Shown: positions 41,865 to 53,900 of the stretch, piece by piece
Layout of the letters: each line of letters starts with the position of its first letter
Position numbering within the stretch: position 1 is the first letter of the stretch
DNA from: Siphonodentalium dalli
Taxonomy: Eukaryota > Mollusca > Scaphopoda > Gadilida > Siphonodentaliidae
Direction: 5' to 3'
Length of the DNA: 64,000 nt
NCBI GenBank assembly: GCA_032622095.1
Contig: CP136064.1
Span: 148,492,864-148,556,863 of the forward strand
Notes under the pieces: generated by a model
Database searches by the model: none
Told to the model about the DNA's origin: nothing
The model's input: the letters and a program-made list of their open reading frames with translations, nothing else
Made by a program: the position numbers and the translations under genes

Positions 41865-43790
41865 TTATAATCCTGCAAAATGCGAATCTGCTTGTACAGC
41901 TTAAACCGGAACCGCCCAGCGCGCGGTGTATTATGGGAATTGGTGAAATCGAGCATTGTTGACCACCATTCTTGAATGTATGTTCAAATCTTTTCAATAG
42001 CTACTATAAAGACAAAGTCGCGGGGCATCGTGCCAGTGGACTTTTGATTAAACTTGAATGAGAATATCGCCGAGAAAGTGACATACAATCATGTTCACTC
42101 AAACAACGGTATACGATGTAGCAAACCATGTTCATTGCTACACAGTCCTCGTGCTGACGTAATTCGCGTGCACCTGGCATTTGAGAGATACAGATGCGCG
42201 CAAAAATAATGGCGATTAACAAGTTCCCAATCAGGGGTTTTATTCACTTTTTTGTGGCAATGTTTGTAAGATTACTACTGTAAATGGGCATATAATAGGT
42301 TTACCTCCTCTTAATGATATAAATATATGAATAATATGATATAGTTCATCAACTGACCACATTGGTCATCTTTATTGGCTTGTCAAAGTTACCCAAGTGT
42401 GTCAGTGTATGACCTGCTTATACTGAGATTTCTACCCATGCCGTTTCTGACGGAATTGTTAATTGAAGGTCACATTAATTTTCGCAGTTGAATTCACACA
42501 ATATGTCCAGAAAAAAAGTGGTCGGATTAATTTGAATGGACATGTCTTCCAATGCAAATCGCCTGAGTAAACGTTACAGTTGCAAATATAGTTGGGTGTG
42601 ACTTAATAATGCAGTATTGGGAACAATACGTATTTATCTGGCTGAAGATACATAATAGAATGTTGGTCTATTTTTCAATTTAAAAAAAATCAAGTGTAGC
42701 CGTATTAAAAAAAACAACATTCATTTACAGCTACTTATAACTAGTAGCCCAATAGGCCTATGCACGTGTACACTTGTCTGTTAAATATGACTGCTTCGCG
42801 TATATTAACCTTTGCACTGGAGATTTGTATCGAAATTTTCTGCGCTCTTTTAGTTTTTACTATCCATCAGGATTCATGAATAAACTATGGAACGCTCTTT
42901 ATTAAATTGTTAGGAGTAAAGCCGAATTAAAGACGGGACCTAATGTATCTAAAATGTAATATGCAAATAAGTGTTTCGGATGATAAACAAAATATGTCAT
43001 TCTATGGCGATAACTAGATTCGAAAATTGGCAGTATTATATACTATTACGACTGTATTAGGTTCCCCTACTTGCGAAAAGTTGGGGGGGGGGGGGGTCCA
43101 CAATAGGCAACATATATCATATATTTAAGTGAAATATAAAGGATGCATGCAGTCACACCTCATCGCATATTCTGGTCGTTAGCTAACGAAAACGGAATCC
43201 ACAAAAGACATGCACTTTGCATGGGCAGAGCTCGATTTAACCAATCAGTGGTAACTCCATTCAGACTGGGATAGAGGCCGGGTGGGAACAATACCTGAAA
43301 TACTATGATTGACGTCGGTGTTTGTTTGTTGTCTAACCAATCGCAATGCGACTATTAATGAAAGAAGTCAGTAGGCCTACACGCATTGCACGGACTTCAA
43401 TGGGGAGGACAGTGTTGACATTGCAAACAGTGTCAAACTGACATCATTGCTATAATTAACTAGGTCAGCCGTGAACTTTTCCAGTGTCATGGAACTTGTT
43501 ATACATGTAGCGATAATTGCGCACTCTCGTGTCAAACATATCTGAGTACATGTCAGGAGGTTTATATAGGGTACCGGTACTCACTCCCTGCATGCCATAT
43601 ACATGATTCGTGCTTGTGAATTAAAACACGTTTTGACTATATAGCTGTGGCAATGACTGCTTGATGAAGCCATACCAAGATTCGTCAAGGAAAAGTGTTT
43701 TAATTTCTGTATTGTTTTTATTAAGTTAATAAACACTGTAAACCTAATAAATAAACGAACCCAATATATACTCTAGTATGCGGTGATGTT
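41865..43790. other. Interior of Harbinger-like element, no gene recognised
   Basis: About 1.9 kb with no coding frame I can assign. Includes a G run at 43083-43096. The frame at 42004-42222 (-) has no family signature. Confidence 0.4.
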
Positions 43791-43849
43791 TACGATTTTA
43801 CCGGCCCGACACCCATGAATATATACGAGGTCCGCATGCATTCAAATTC

Positions 43850-44195
43850 CGATAACGTTAGGGTGAATTCCGCAATTATTTCCGCAAATTCCGAAAGAGG
43901 AAACTAAAATTCCATAACGTTGGGGTGAATTCCGCAATTATTTCCGCAAATTCCGAAAGAGGAAACTAAAATTCCGATAACGTTGGGGTGAATTCCGCAA
44001 TTATTTCCGCAAATTCCGAAAACGTCGGACATATTCCGAAAAAAAATCCGCAAACGTCGTCTTCTTTTCCGCAAACCTTAGCGCTATTTTCCGAAAGAAG
44101 GAACGTAATTACCGAAAAATTTCCGCAAACAGTTTTCCGCAAAGTGTTCATAACGTCATTTGTTTTCGGAAAATACTTTCGGAATTCCGCAAAGA
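43850..44195. repeat. Right subterminal block with 65-bp tandem units
   Basis: GATAACGTTRGGGTGAATTC, then CGCAATTATTTCCGCAAATT and CCGAAAGAGGAAACTAAAAT. This is repeated three times from about 43851, then breaks into single TTCCGCAAA/TTCCGAAAA words up to the terminus. Confidence 0.85.
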
Positions 44196-44235
44196 CTTTT
44201 GAGACGCTCCCTTAGATGGTCTTTAGTTAAGTTTT

Positions 44236-44290
44236 TCACCCTCTGGGGACCTCATTCTGCAAATTAAAGACACGCTATTTCAAGGCTTGG
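44236..44290. repeat. Right arm of the hAT-like MITE
   Basis: TTCACCCTCTGGGGACCTCA, TTCTGCAAATTAAAGACAC and GCTATTTCAAGGCTTG match the right arm of 29159-29369. The left arm is absent. Confidence 0.8.
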
Positions 44291-44349
44291 ACTAGAAACA
44301 GTTGAACATTGTGTATATTATTTGCCTAAAAGACATGAGAAAGTGGTTT

Positions 44350-44940
44350 ATTATCTCAACTTAACAAAGTCAAGTTTGAGCTATTGCCATGGGTTAGCAC
44401 CCATCGTCCATCCATGTGTGCTTGTGGGTGCCTCTCCATCAACATTTCCTTTCGCACACCTCAGGTCTCATCCGATCATCACCAAACTTCATATGGATCC
44501 TCAGGGTAGCCTCGAGAAATGTCCGAATGATAACTCACGCAAATATTAACCAATTTCAACAATATTTGGTATATGAGACTCTTGCAACAATATCTCGGAC
44601 GAGTTCGAAAACCAGGTTTGTCCGAGAAAAAAAATCCAGAGTTATTGGACTTAGTTTGTCTATTTTTAGCACATTTATCACCGTTAGCGCGATAACTCGA
44701 TGAAATATTAACCGATTTCAACAATATTTGGTATATGAGTCTTCTGCAACAATATCTCGGACGAGTTCGAAAACCAGGTTTGTCCGAATTTTTTTCGCGG
44801 AGTTATGGGTCTTTATAGTTTGTCTATTTTTAGCAATTTTATCACCGTTAGCGCGATAACTCAATGAAATATTAACGGATTCAATTGATATTTGGTATAT
44901 AGGTCTATTGCAATAATATACCACCGTCCAACTTTTATCC
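44350..44940 (+). repeat. Family B-related head with three tandem 180-bp units
   Basis: The head words CAAGTTTGAGCTATTGCCAT are like family B. They are followed by units of about 180 bp containing TTTCAACAATATTTGGTATA, then CAACAATATCTCGGACGAGT, TCGAAAACCAGGTTTGTCCG and AGTTTGTCTATTTTTAGCA. The third unit is incomplete. Confidence 0.75.
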
Positions 44941-45341
44941 CCGGAGTTGTGCACCTTATTGGCAGAACTTTGGTTCGATTGCCAAAAAACTCGACAAAAG
45001 CATCTTAGATTCGTACCCCTTGTTTTGTATATTATAATAATTTATTGTAGACCACACATATGCAATCAAACAATCACTGACATACTGTCGTGTCCATTAG
45101 GATGCCACATGGATGGCTCCGTCCAACAAACTTGAACACTGTATGTGCCCAACTGCACATGCACCATTAGAATTGTGAGGTGATGTTATAGGTCTTTAGA
45201 AAATGAAATCCATATATATAATGCATATCTTTATATATTTACTCAGGTTTTTGGGTCATATTAATATGTTGGAATATACTAAATAGTAATTGCTGGAAAG
45301 AACCAGGCTGATATAATTTTGTTTCATATTATGTAAAAGGA

Positions 45342-45450
45342 TAATGACTGATTGAAGTGTCTGAGGCTAAATAATCACTCGATCAAGGCCGCAAAGTGGC
45401 CGCGGGTGATTAATTGGTCTCAGACACTTCACGAGGTCATTATCTGACAT
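45342..45450. repeat. Palindrome with AAGTGTCTGAG arms
   Basis: AATGACTGATTGAAGTGTCT, GAGGCTAAATAATCACTCG pairs with GCGGGTGATTAATTGGTCTC, AGACACTTCACGAGGTCATT. The arms are about 40 bp with a few mismatches; the loop contains GGCCGCAAAGTGGCCGC, itself a hairpin. Confidence 0.8.
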
Positions 45451-45454
45451 TAAA

Positions 45455-47505
45455 CCCACACACCCATGTGCACATCATAAAATTATATGAGTGGCATATG
45501 GGTATTCGGACACTATGTTGTGAACACAGTGGTCTTTCGTATATGTATTAATTAATATATAAGCATTGCTGAATGGCCATTAAAACCTACTATCCAATAA
45601 TTTTATTGATTTGGCCTATACATTGCTGACCTGATAGCGAGCGGTTGGCAACTGTGCGTGTGATATCTTAACACAATCTGCAGTTGTCACATTTCAGCAT
45701 GGGCTGAATGCAAGTTATCACTAATCAGGATAAATTACCGTATTGTATGTCACCTCATACTTATGGTCTGGCTTCCCCATTCATAACCCAGACACGCAAG
45801 TGTAGAGTCATGCTATTGTGGTTTGCCGCTGTACTGTAGACTCACGGCATGCATGTGAGATTTTTTTTTTTTTCAGCCTCATTTGGTCAAAGAAGGGACA
45901 TGGTAACACAGTTTTCGTTTGGGTGGGGCATCAAGCGTCAAAGTTTAAACTGCACCCCTCTATTCTACAAACTGTCCTGCATCCCTTTTCGGGTTAGCAA
46001 ACAGCATTCTTCAACTGGATTTCTTATTTTTCTCTTTGTTTTCTGTTTTGTCCATCCATTTTATGTTTGTTGTTTGGTGCGTTTTAATTGTTATTTAGAG
46101 TAGACGTGATTACTTATCTTGAAACCCATAAATAATTATCGTTCTTTACATTCTATTATTCGATGAACTTTCTTTTAGTTTACCTTGATTTAATTTAGAA
46201 TTGGACTGATATATTATTTCTATAACATGACCGTGGGGTGGGGGTTGGTTTGTCAAACTTATCATACATGACGATCTGTTTCATCTAAGATTTCTATGTA
46301 TACAAATTATTTTGTTTTGCTTGGCAATCAACATGTTATATTTAAATATTGATGCGAAAATGTGGTTTCTGTTTGGGTATGGACAACTAGGAATTTCCAA
46401 CTGCATTTGTAACCAAATCTGGAAACTTCTATTTGGGCAGCAAGCATACAATTGGTATACTTCAAGCTTTCCAATTGTTGTATATGTCTCGCCAACCCTC
46501 ATCTATGGTGGTGATTTTTCCAAAAATATGACACTTTTATTAATTATTTTCTCTGATATAAGAACGATTTTAAATTTAACATCAGATAAATGTCAAATTC
46601 TTGTTGCTTTTACAATTGATGTGTCATTAGCTCATTGATATTTCCAACTGTTGAACATTTTGATAAAAGTTTCATGCGAAACCAGCTCAATCCACTCGCC
46701 ACGTCCTTGTCTCACATTTTTCGTAAATTTGGAATTCAGTTTGATGTAATTCTTCACTGTTGATGTCGCTGGGAGGTTAACAAGTCAAATGTTTTTCATC
46801 GACTGGAAGATGCCCACACGCTGTTTCCCCCCCCCCCCCCTGGTTAAGTTGTCCTGCTAATTTGCTGTGATGCTGGTGGTCCTGCTGATTTGCTATGATG
46901 TTGGTAGGGGACAACTGATGCTGTTAAATATAATATATTGCTATTTTTCTAAAGATGTTATTTAGCTGTGTTTGGCTAATCTGATTTGAGTAAAAGCTAG
47001 TGTGCATGTGCATGAAACATTCAAAAACATGTACAATTTAAAATAGTTTAATTATGGCTGCCCGTGTGTTTGCAAAAGCGACAGGAATAGCCATCTAGAT
47101 TATGAGGAGTTTGTAATAACCAAAAGAGTCATTATTTAAAGGGGCATGGCTCATTCTAACTTCAACATTTTGTCCCTGTAATTTTGGAAGCATGTGTAAT
47201 ATAGGTTGATAAATACATGATATATTGATTTATTATATGCTTCCCCATTAAATAGTGGAAAATTACCATGGCGTAGAGCGTTATATATCCATCGACTGGA
47301 CCGAGTCGATGGATAACACCGACAGAGATGATGGATAACACACTTCCGGTTTATTTGCTCGATATTTGTCATTCAGTGGTGAGCAAATCAATTGATGGAA
47401 TGTAAACAAAATGCAAATGTCGAAGCTTTCTAACAATTTGAAGTGAACTGTAGGACAAAACTAGCAGTTTTGGGGGGATTGTATAATGTAGCGCATATAA
47501 TAAAA
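45455..47505. other. AT-rich region without recognisable gene
   Basis: Frames 45849-46103 and 46312-46638 (+) are long for the composition but show no family signature and are Phe/Leu/Ile-rich, as expected from AT-rich DNA. A C run lies at 46827-46841. Confidence 0.35.
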
Positions 47506-47510
47506 AGAAC

Positions 47511-47664
47511 ACCTACAGGTTTTGGTTGAATACTGGATTATCTCATTCGTAGCTACAAGGAAATACAGAATTTCCACTCGCGGCTAAAAGCCGCTCGTGG
47601 AAATTCTGTATTTCCTTGTAGCCACTCATGAGATAATCCGGGTATTCAACCTAAACCCATAGGT
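47511..47664. repeat. Near-perfect 154-bp palindrome
   Basis: ACCTACAGGTTTTGGTTGAA … CTACAAGGAAATACAGAATT … GCGGCT, a very short loop (AAAA), then AGCCGC … AATTCTGTATTTCCTTGTAG … TTCAACCTAAACCCATAGGT. The arms are about 74 bp with few mismatches. It would fold into one long hairpin. Confidence 0.9.
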
Positions 47665-48180
47665 ATTCTCTATATAACGGCTCCATATGCTCTGAAAAAT
47701 ACTTGTCAATGTCACAGCTATTTTCAAACTGTTGTCAATTTTTGCACCGAAGTGAAACTAAAGTCATTACTTCTACCACTTCAGGAATAGACTAACAAAG
47801 AACGTTTATTGTTTCGTGCTGTCCAGAACTTTCTGCATCTGATCACTTGAATTATTCTTTCTGTGGCTTAACAGGCCACATGAGAATTTTAGCGTATTTA
47901 TCAACCAATGTTGATCCCTGGAACCGGACCACGATGTACTAAAATTTGAGCATAATTTGGATCTTCAAACCACCCATCTTTTGAAATATCTAACAATATA
48001 TATATATCTAACATTTTCTCCATCGTTCATATTAGCAATAGGTCGTGAAAATAACAACGAAGAAAAACTAACGTTTCATTTTAAAAACAGCATCACTTTA
48101 CTCTACCAACATCATAGTAATTCTCCATGACCCACCATCATAAAAACAGGACCACTTAACCAGGAGTGTTTATTCCTCTT

Positions 48181-48265
48181 CCGAGGTGGTCATTATTTTA
48201 CTGGCCATTATTTAGATAATGCACAGTTGAGCTAATAATCACTCACAAAATAATTACCACCTCGG
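48181..48265. repeat. Inverted pair CCGAGGTGGTCATTATTTT
   Basis: 48181-48199 pairs with AAAATAATTACCACCTCGG at 48247-48265 across 47 bp, with one mismatch. A further ACCTCGGC word follows. Confidence 0.75.
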
Positions 48266-48377
48266 CGAGCTAACACCTCGGCATCTTCGGTGGAAGACAT
48301 TCGTCGGGATATTACTCAAGCAACAACAATAGGTAGATGCGCAAGTGGGTTTTAATTTGATTTATTCACTATTTTTT

Positions 48378-48500
48378 GGGTGGTGGGTCCCAAAATGTTG
48401 GTCCTGAAAAAAATAATATTAAATTGCACACTGAGGGGTCAGGCACTATTAAAGCGGAATTTTTTTTTCCAACCCTGTGTCTGCAAATTTGTTCAAGGCT
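48378..48500 (+). repeat. Dispersed repeat family H, copy 2
   Basis: GGTGGTGGGTCCCAAAATGT, then AAATTGCACAC, GAGGGGTC and CCCTGTGTCTGCAAATTTGT. Same order as 36976-37130. Confidence 0.45.
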
Positions 48501-48923
48501 ATACCATGATTTTTTTCTTGTTTCTTGAAAGTGTTTCTTTTTGGGTGGGGGCCTATTCATATCAGCATGTCCATGCATTCTATTAGTGTGTCATTAATTT
48601 AGGTATATCTGTTTATAACCATGTATTGCCTGATGATAACATTGTTATTTTTGCAATACTCTTAGATATATAAGCTGATATTTAATTCAAAGGATGTTTA
48701 ATCCTAAAACTACAAAAGCCATTAAAAATTTAAATTTCCATGTTGCATTGTCAACTACTCACGAAATCTCCATTTATGTAATACTCTCATTCCAGGGTGA
48801 AGACAGCACTGCAATAAACATTCCAAAATTTGCTTCTTTGGATACTATTGAATATAATGGTAAGGGCATTCTCAAATAGTTAACTGCTTGTGAAAATTAA
48901 TTAGATTATTAAGTAACACTTAT

Positions 48924-49645
48924 TATGCCCCCGACTTGAAGTCGGCGGGTATATAGTCGACGTCTCCGTACGTCCGTACAAACATTTTCCATTATTGTTC
49001 AGCAACCGCTGGGCAGATTTAGCTGATATTTGGTATGGTGATAGAGCAGCATGGGGGAACAGCTACATGCATAGCGCGGGTTTCGTCCACCCATTTTCAC
49101 CAGAGTTATGGCCCTTTTTTACTTAGAAAATTCAATTTTGTCCATCCGTACAAACATTGTGCACTATTGTTCAGCAACCGCTGGGCAGATTTAGCTGATA
49201 TTTGGTATGGTGATAGAGCAGCATGGGGGAACAGCTACATGCATAGCGCGGTTTCGTCCACCCATTTTTACCAGAGTTATGGCCCTTTTTTTACTTAGAA
49301 AATTCAATTTTTCTCTTGTTTTTTGGGGTTTCCAGATGATAGCGTGAGCTTTGGTGGTACGATTGCAAATCCCGTATTTTTTGTCGATCAGTTATATGAA
49401 AATACATGTCAAGTGCGAATTTGGGTATGATATGATGATTTTTGCCAGAGTTATGGCCCTTTTTTCAACTTAGAAAATTTGAATTTTTGCTTGTTTTTGG
49501 GTTTCCGGGTTTCCGGATCGCTTGTTTTGTTGTTTTTGTCAACATTTATGTACGAACTTCTTTTGGAATGGTCATATAGACCTCCTCGGATATCCGCAGT
49601 TTCGTCCATGCTTAATCCAAATTGCTACGGTCGGGGGCAAATGCC
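48924..49645 (+). repeat. Dispersed repeat family D with GCCCCCGAC ends
   Basis: Starts TTATGCCCCCGACTTGAAGT, CGGCGGGTATATAGTCGACG and ends TACGGTCGGGGGCAAATG, so the terminal GCCCCCGAC/GTCGGGGGC is inverted. It holds two tandem 160-bp units (TTCAGCAACCGCTGGGCAGA, TTTGGTATGGTGATAGAGCA, GAGTTATGGCCCTTTTTT) at 48981 and 49150, and a diverged third. Confidence 0.82.
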
Positions 49646-49649
49646 ACGC

Positions 49650-50915
49650 GCCAGCGTACCTCTTGTTTTGTGATGTGATTATTATAGTCTGAAAGTTCTT
49701 TGTGAAACTTCTTTGTGATACTACTGCCAAAACATTTAATTTGGTATAAAATCGTGATTCTGCCCTGATGAAGAACAGGAAATTTGGGTCCCACATCCAA
49801 GAATTCCAAGAAAGTGAAATGTTAATGCAAAATCTAATTTTGAGAAAACATATCACAGAATAAAGATTCTGGTTGACCAGGGGGGGGGGGGTCATCCACT
49901 TTTTTCCATACACTGGGCCGGCGTGGGTGGGTGGTTCAGCTGTATGACACTTAGGGCAGTGCTTAGGGGGGTAGTTAGTGTGGATATGGGCATGATGCTT
50001 CTCAGAAATCCAGATTACGAACCAACTCTCAGGAATTCGCCTTTTACATCCGATCACATTGCCATGTACCAATGCTACTGGTTCCAGATGAAAATGGACA
50101 GTTATGTAGCACATGAATAAACTTTAATATAATTAAAATGAAAAAAGCTATTCATTTATCTCATTAATATTTACTCATTATACCTGATCAGACCAGATGA
50201 CTCAGTCAAAATTGTATCGGAACTTGGCATGGGACTGTAGACTGCAACAACGCATATCACTGAGATAATAATCTTGAGATGGTGGGACCCAGATAAAAGA
50301 TTGGGCGAACATACATAGACCTTGAATGTGTAGATATGGAGAAGGCTGCTAAGTGGAATAAACAAAATCAGAACAGATGAGTGAAAAGAAGGGAAAGAAA
50401 ATATAATATAACTTAATATAATATGCAAGTCTAAAAATAATATGCTGGTCATCAGCAAAATGATCGAAGTCTGCACAGGGCGAATTTGGCGATACTACCC
50501 GGCATAGCATCAACAAATTCAACCTCTAACGACCTCGTTCTATTTTGGTCTCGACCAACCATGGAGAACTAGCTACATATGAGGGTCACATATGGTGAAT
50601 TTGGTAATGCTATAGCCCACTCTGCTGGGTAGCATCACAAAACTCACCCTCCTTGGAGCTTATTCTGCAGACTGCATATGACCGTCTTATTTTCAATTTC
50701 TATTTACACGCAGTACATGTATTTGTATGAATGCTTGTCCTGGGTCTGGCCTTAGCACAGTACCTAGCCCAAGAACTCAGCTCATGGAAATGAAAATTAG
50801 TTTTGTGATACATAGTGGATTTCAGCTGAATACCTGTATTGTTGGAGAGTTAATTGCCAGGTGGTGTTGCCCTAATAATTTTTTCAAAAATCATTATTGA
50901 CATAAATTCATATGA
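49650..50915. other. No recognisable gene
   Basis: The frame at 49572-50114 (-), 180 codons, has no family signature and overlaps the end of repeat D. A partial hAT-MITE-like segment (GGGTAGCATCACAAAACTCA) lies near 50625. Confidence 0.35.
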
Positions 50916-50921
50916 TACTAT

Positions 50922-53900
50922 TAGTCCAGTGCATTTATGAGAAAAAAATGCCACACCCGGAACTAATTGCAACAGAATTTTTTTTTGCTGGAATAAGTAC
51001 ATAAACCCTCCATAAACAACATACTAAAAATCGGCAAAAATCGGAAAAAAGGAAATTGGTGAATTTCGTGAAATAAATTTGCGTAAATTTGGTCAAATCA
51101 TCGATTTATGGAATTTCATGGATGCATATAAGAACAATCATATTCACAAATCCTACAAATGGTATGTGTATTGTGTCGACCTCAATTTCCTGAACCCAGT
51201 ACTGAAAACCAGTCCCAGATTCATTACGTATTTTTCGAGTTGTGTGCCTTCAAAAACGCGAGTTTACCTGATTTCGGCCCATTTTCGGGTCCTCAATTTC
51301 GAAGAATGAGCCAAAATGCCTTATTTGTGATTAATTATTTTAAAAAGTAGAGCAAACTGAAGGGATTTTTCAGTGTTATAGTAATTTCCTCACTAGATTA
51401 AACACAAAATATGAATAATATGTGTATCTATAATTAAGAAGAAGATTATATTCTCAAACAAAATGTGTGTTCCATTGTATGGACCTGACCAATTTTGCCT
51501 CTGACACTGAACGTGTGTGATGAAATGCAATATTTGAGGTCATGTAACTCAATAATTTAATACCCATATGCCATGCTTTTTCTTATTAGTCCAGTGCATT
51601 TATGAGAAAAAATTCCAAACCCGGAACTATTGCAACAGAATTTTTTTTTGCTCGAACAAGTACATAAACCCTCCATAAACAACATACTAAAAATCGGCAA
51701 AAATCGGAAAAATGGAAATAGGTGAATTTCGTGAAATAATTTTGGGGAAATTTGGTCAAATCATCAATTTATGGATTTTCATGGATGTATATAACAAAAT
51801 CAAATTGACAAGTGCTACAAATATCATACATATTTTGTTGTCCCCACTTTCATGAATCCAGAACTGAAAACCATTTCAAGATTTATTGAGTATTTTTCAA
51901 GTTGTGTGCCTTCAAAAACGCGAATTTACCTTATTTCTGAGCCTAAAATTTGAAGAATGAGCCAAATATCATATTTTATGGTTAATTATTTAAAAAACTA
52001 ACGCAAAATACAGAGCTTTTTCCCTGTTTTTGTAATTTCCTCACTAGATAAAACACAAAAAATGATTAATATGTGCACCTATGGTTAAGAAGAATAAAAT
52101 ATTCTCAAACAAAATGTGTGTTCCATTGTATGGACTTGGCCAAATTTGCCACTGACACTGAACTCGTGTGATGAAATGCAATATTTGAGGTCATCTAAAT
52201 CAATAAATTGATATCCATATGCCCTGCTTTTATTATTACCTTTTAAGTATACTAGATTGAACAAATTGCAAAGATATTAACAAACTATTTTTTAAGAAAA
52301 TCAACTTATGGCCCTTTGAATCCTTGGTCTTAACTTGTTTCCAAAAATGCCATGTTGAGACATTTTTGTTCATTCAAAAAGGTTTTTGGGCATAAAGAGA
52401 AAAAATAAATGGTGTTTTAGTGCGTAAAATTATTTGAACTTTCCTCCCACAACACTTTAGTTTTGAAAAATAAGCCTTACGTTGGTTATGCCCTCGTATA
52501 TCACTTGATTTCTCTCATTTTTCAGTAAACTGACTCCAAATTTGAACGTTGGTGTAGGGGTAGGGGTAATCATAAAATGCAATATTATCACCAAATTACA
52601 GCCATTTCAGACACAAAGTTGTTGTCTTCCAGTTTGTGTATATTCCTTTTGCGTTATTAAACAGCTTAATACGTTACTGGATGTTTATTTAGAATGTTAT
52701 TGCCATGTTGATTAAAAATAATTCCAAAATGACAATTTGACATTTCACTGCCAAATTACGACAAAAAGGATTATAGCGCTGTCAATGCATATAAACAAAG
52801 AAAGTGTTAAGTTACGTATGAACGAACAATACATGTAGAAGCTGATAATATAATGTTGTATGTTTCAAGATGCCTGATTTTGAAGTTTTTGTTGATATGC
52901 TTTCCCCTACCCCCATGTTTCTGCCATTCAAATTTGGAGTAAATTATCCGAAGTGATGAGAGAAATCCAGTGACATTCATTGGTATAACCATTGAAATGT
53001 TATTTTCTCATCAAAAAACTAATATAAGAAGAAAGATAAAATACTTTTACACAATAAATTTCGTTATTTTTTCTGAATATGCACAAAAACCTTTAAAATA
53101 TTTATAAAAACGCCCCAAAATAGCATTTTCGGAAAAGAGGCTAGACTAAGAGTTCATGGAGCCATAATTTAATTTTCTTCACAAATGTATTTAGAAATTC
53201 CATCACAATTTGTTCTATCTTGTACTCTTAAAAGGTAACGAGAAAGGCAGAGCATATAGATTGTAATTTATTCAGTTACATGACCCCAAATATTGCATTT
53301 CATCACACGAGTTCTATGTCAGTGGCAAATTTGGCTAAGTCCATACAATGGAACACACATTTTGTTCGAGAATATTTTATTCCTCTTAACCATAGATGCA
53401 CATAATAATAATTTGTTGTGCTTTGTCTAGTGAGGAAATGGCAAAAACAGTGAAAAAGCCCTGTGTGTTGGGCTCGTTTTTTAGATAATTAACCATAAAA
53501 TATGACATTTGGCTCATTCTGCGAAATTTAGGCTCCGAAATAAGGTAAATTCGCGTTTTTGAAGTCACACAACTCGAAAAATACTCCAAAAATCTGGCAA
53601 TGGTTCTCAGTTCTGTATTCAGGAAAGTGAGGGCAACATATTAGGCATGATAGCTGTAGGACTTGTGTATTTAATTTATTCATATGCGCTAAAGAAAATC
53701 CATAAATGGATGATTTGACCAAATTTTCCCAAATTTATTTCACGAAAATCACCAATTTTCCTTTTTCCGATTTTTGCTGATTTTTAGTATGTTGTTTATG
53801 GAGGGTCTAAGTACCTATTCCAGCAAAAAAAAAATTCTGTTGCAATTAGTTCTGGGTAAAACCATAAATGCACTGGACTATATAACCTTTTAAGTATGTT

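Larger units (their letters stand above)
39135..44211. mobile_element. PIF/Harbinger-like element, 5.08 kb, TTA target duplication
   Basis: The termini GGGAGCGTCTCAAAAGTCTT (left) and AAGACTTTTGAGACGCTCCC (right) are exact inverses. TTA flanks both sides (39132-39134, 44212-44214). Both subterminal regions are packed with TTCCGCAAA and TTCCGAAAACGT words. A 3-bp TTA/TAA duplication with GG-starting ends is typical of PIF/Harbinger. No transposase or Myb-like gene is visible, so it is non-autonomous. Its interior hosts at least two nested elements and a LINE fragment. Confidence 0.8.

Noticed and set aside
46312-46638. 108-codon plus-strand frame with hydrophobic stretches
   Set aside because: Composition is what AT-rich DNA gives by chance (Phe, Ile, Leu, Tyr), with no upstream signal and no domain.
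49572-50114. 180-codon minus-strand frame
   Set aside because: It overlaps the end of repeat family D, contains a poly-G-derived stretch, and has no recognisable domain. Length alone is not enough.
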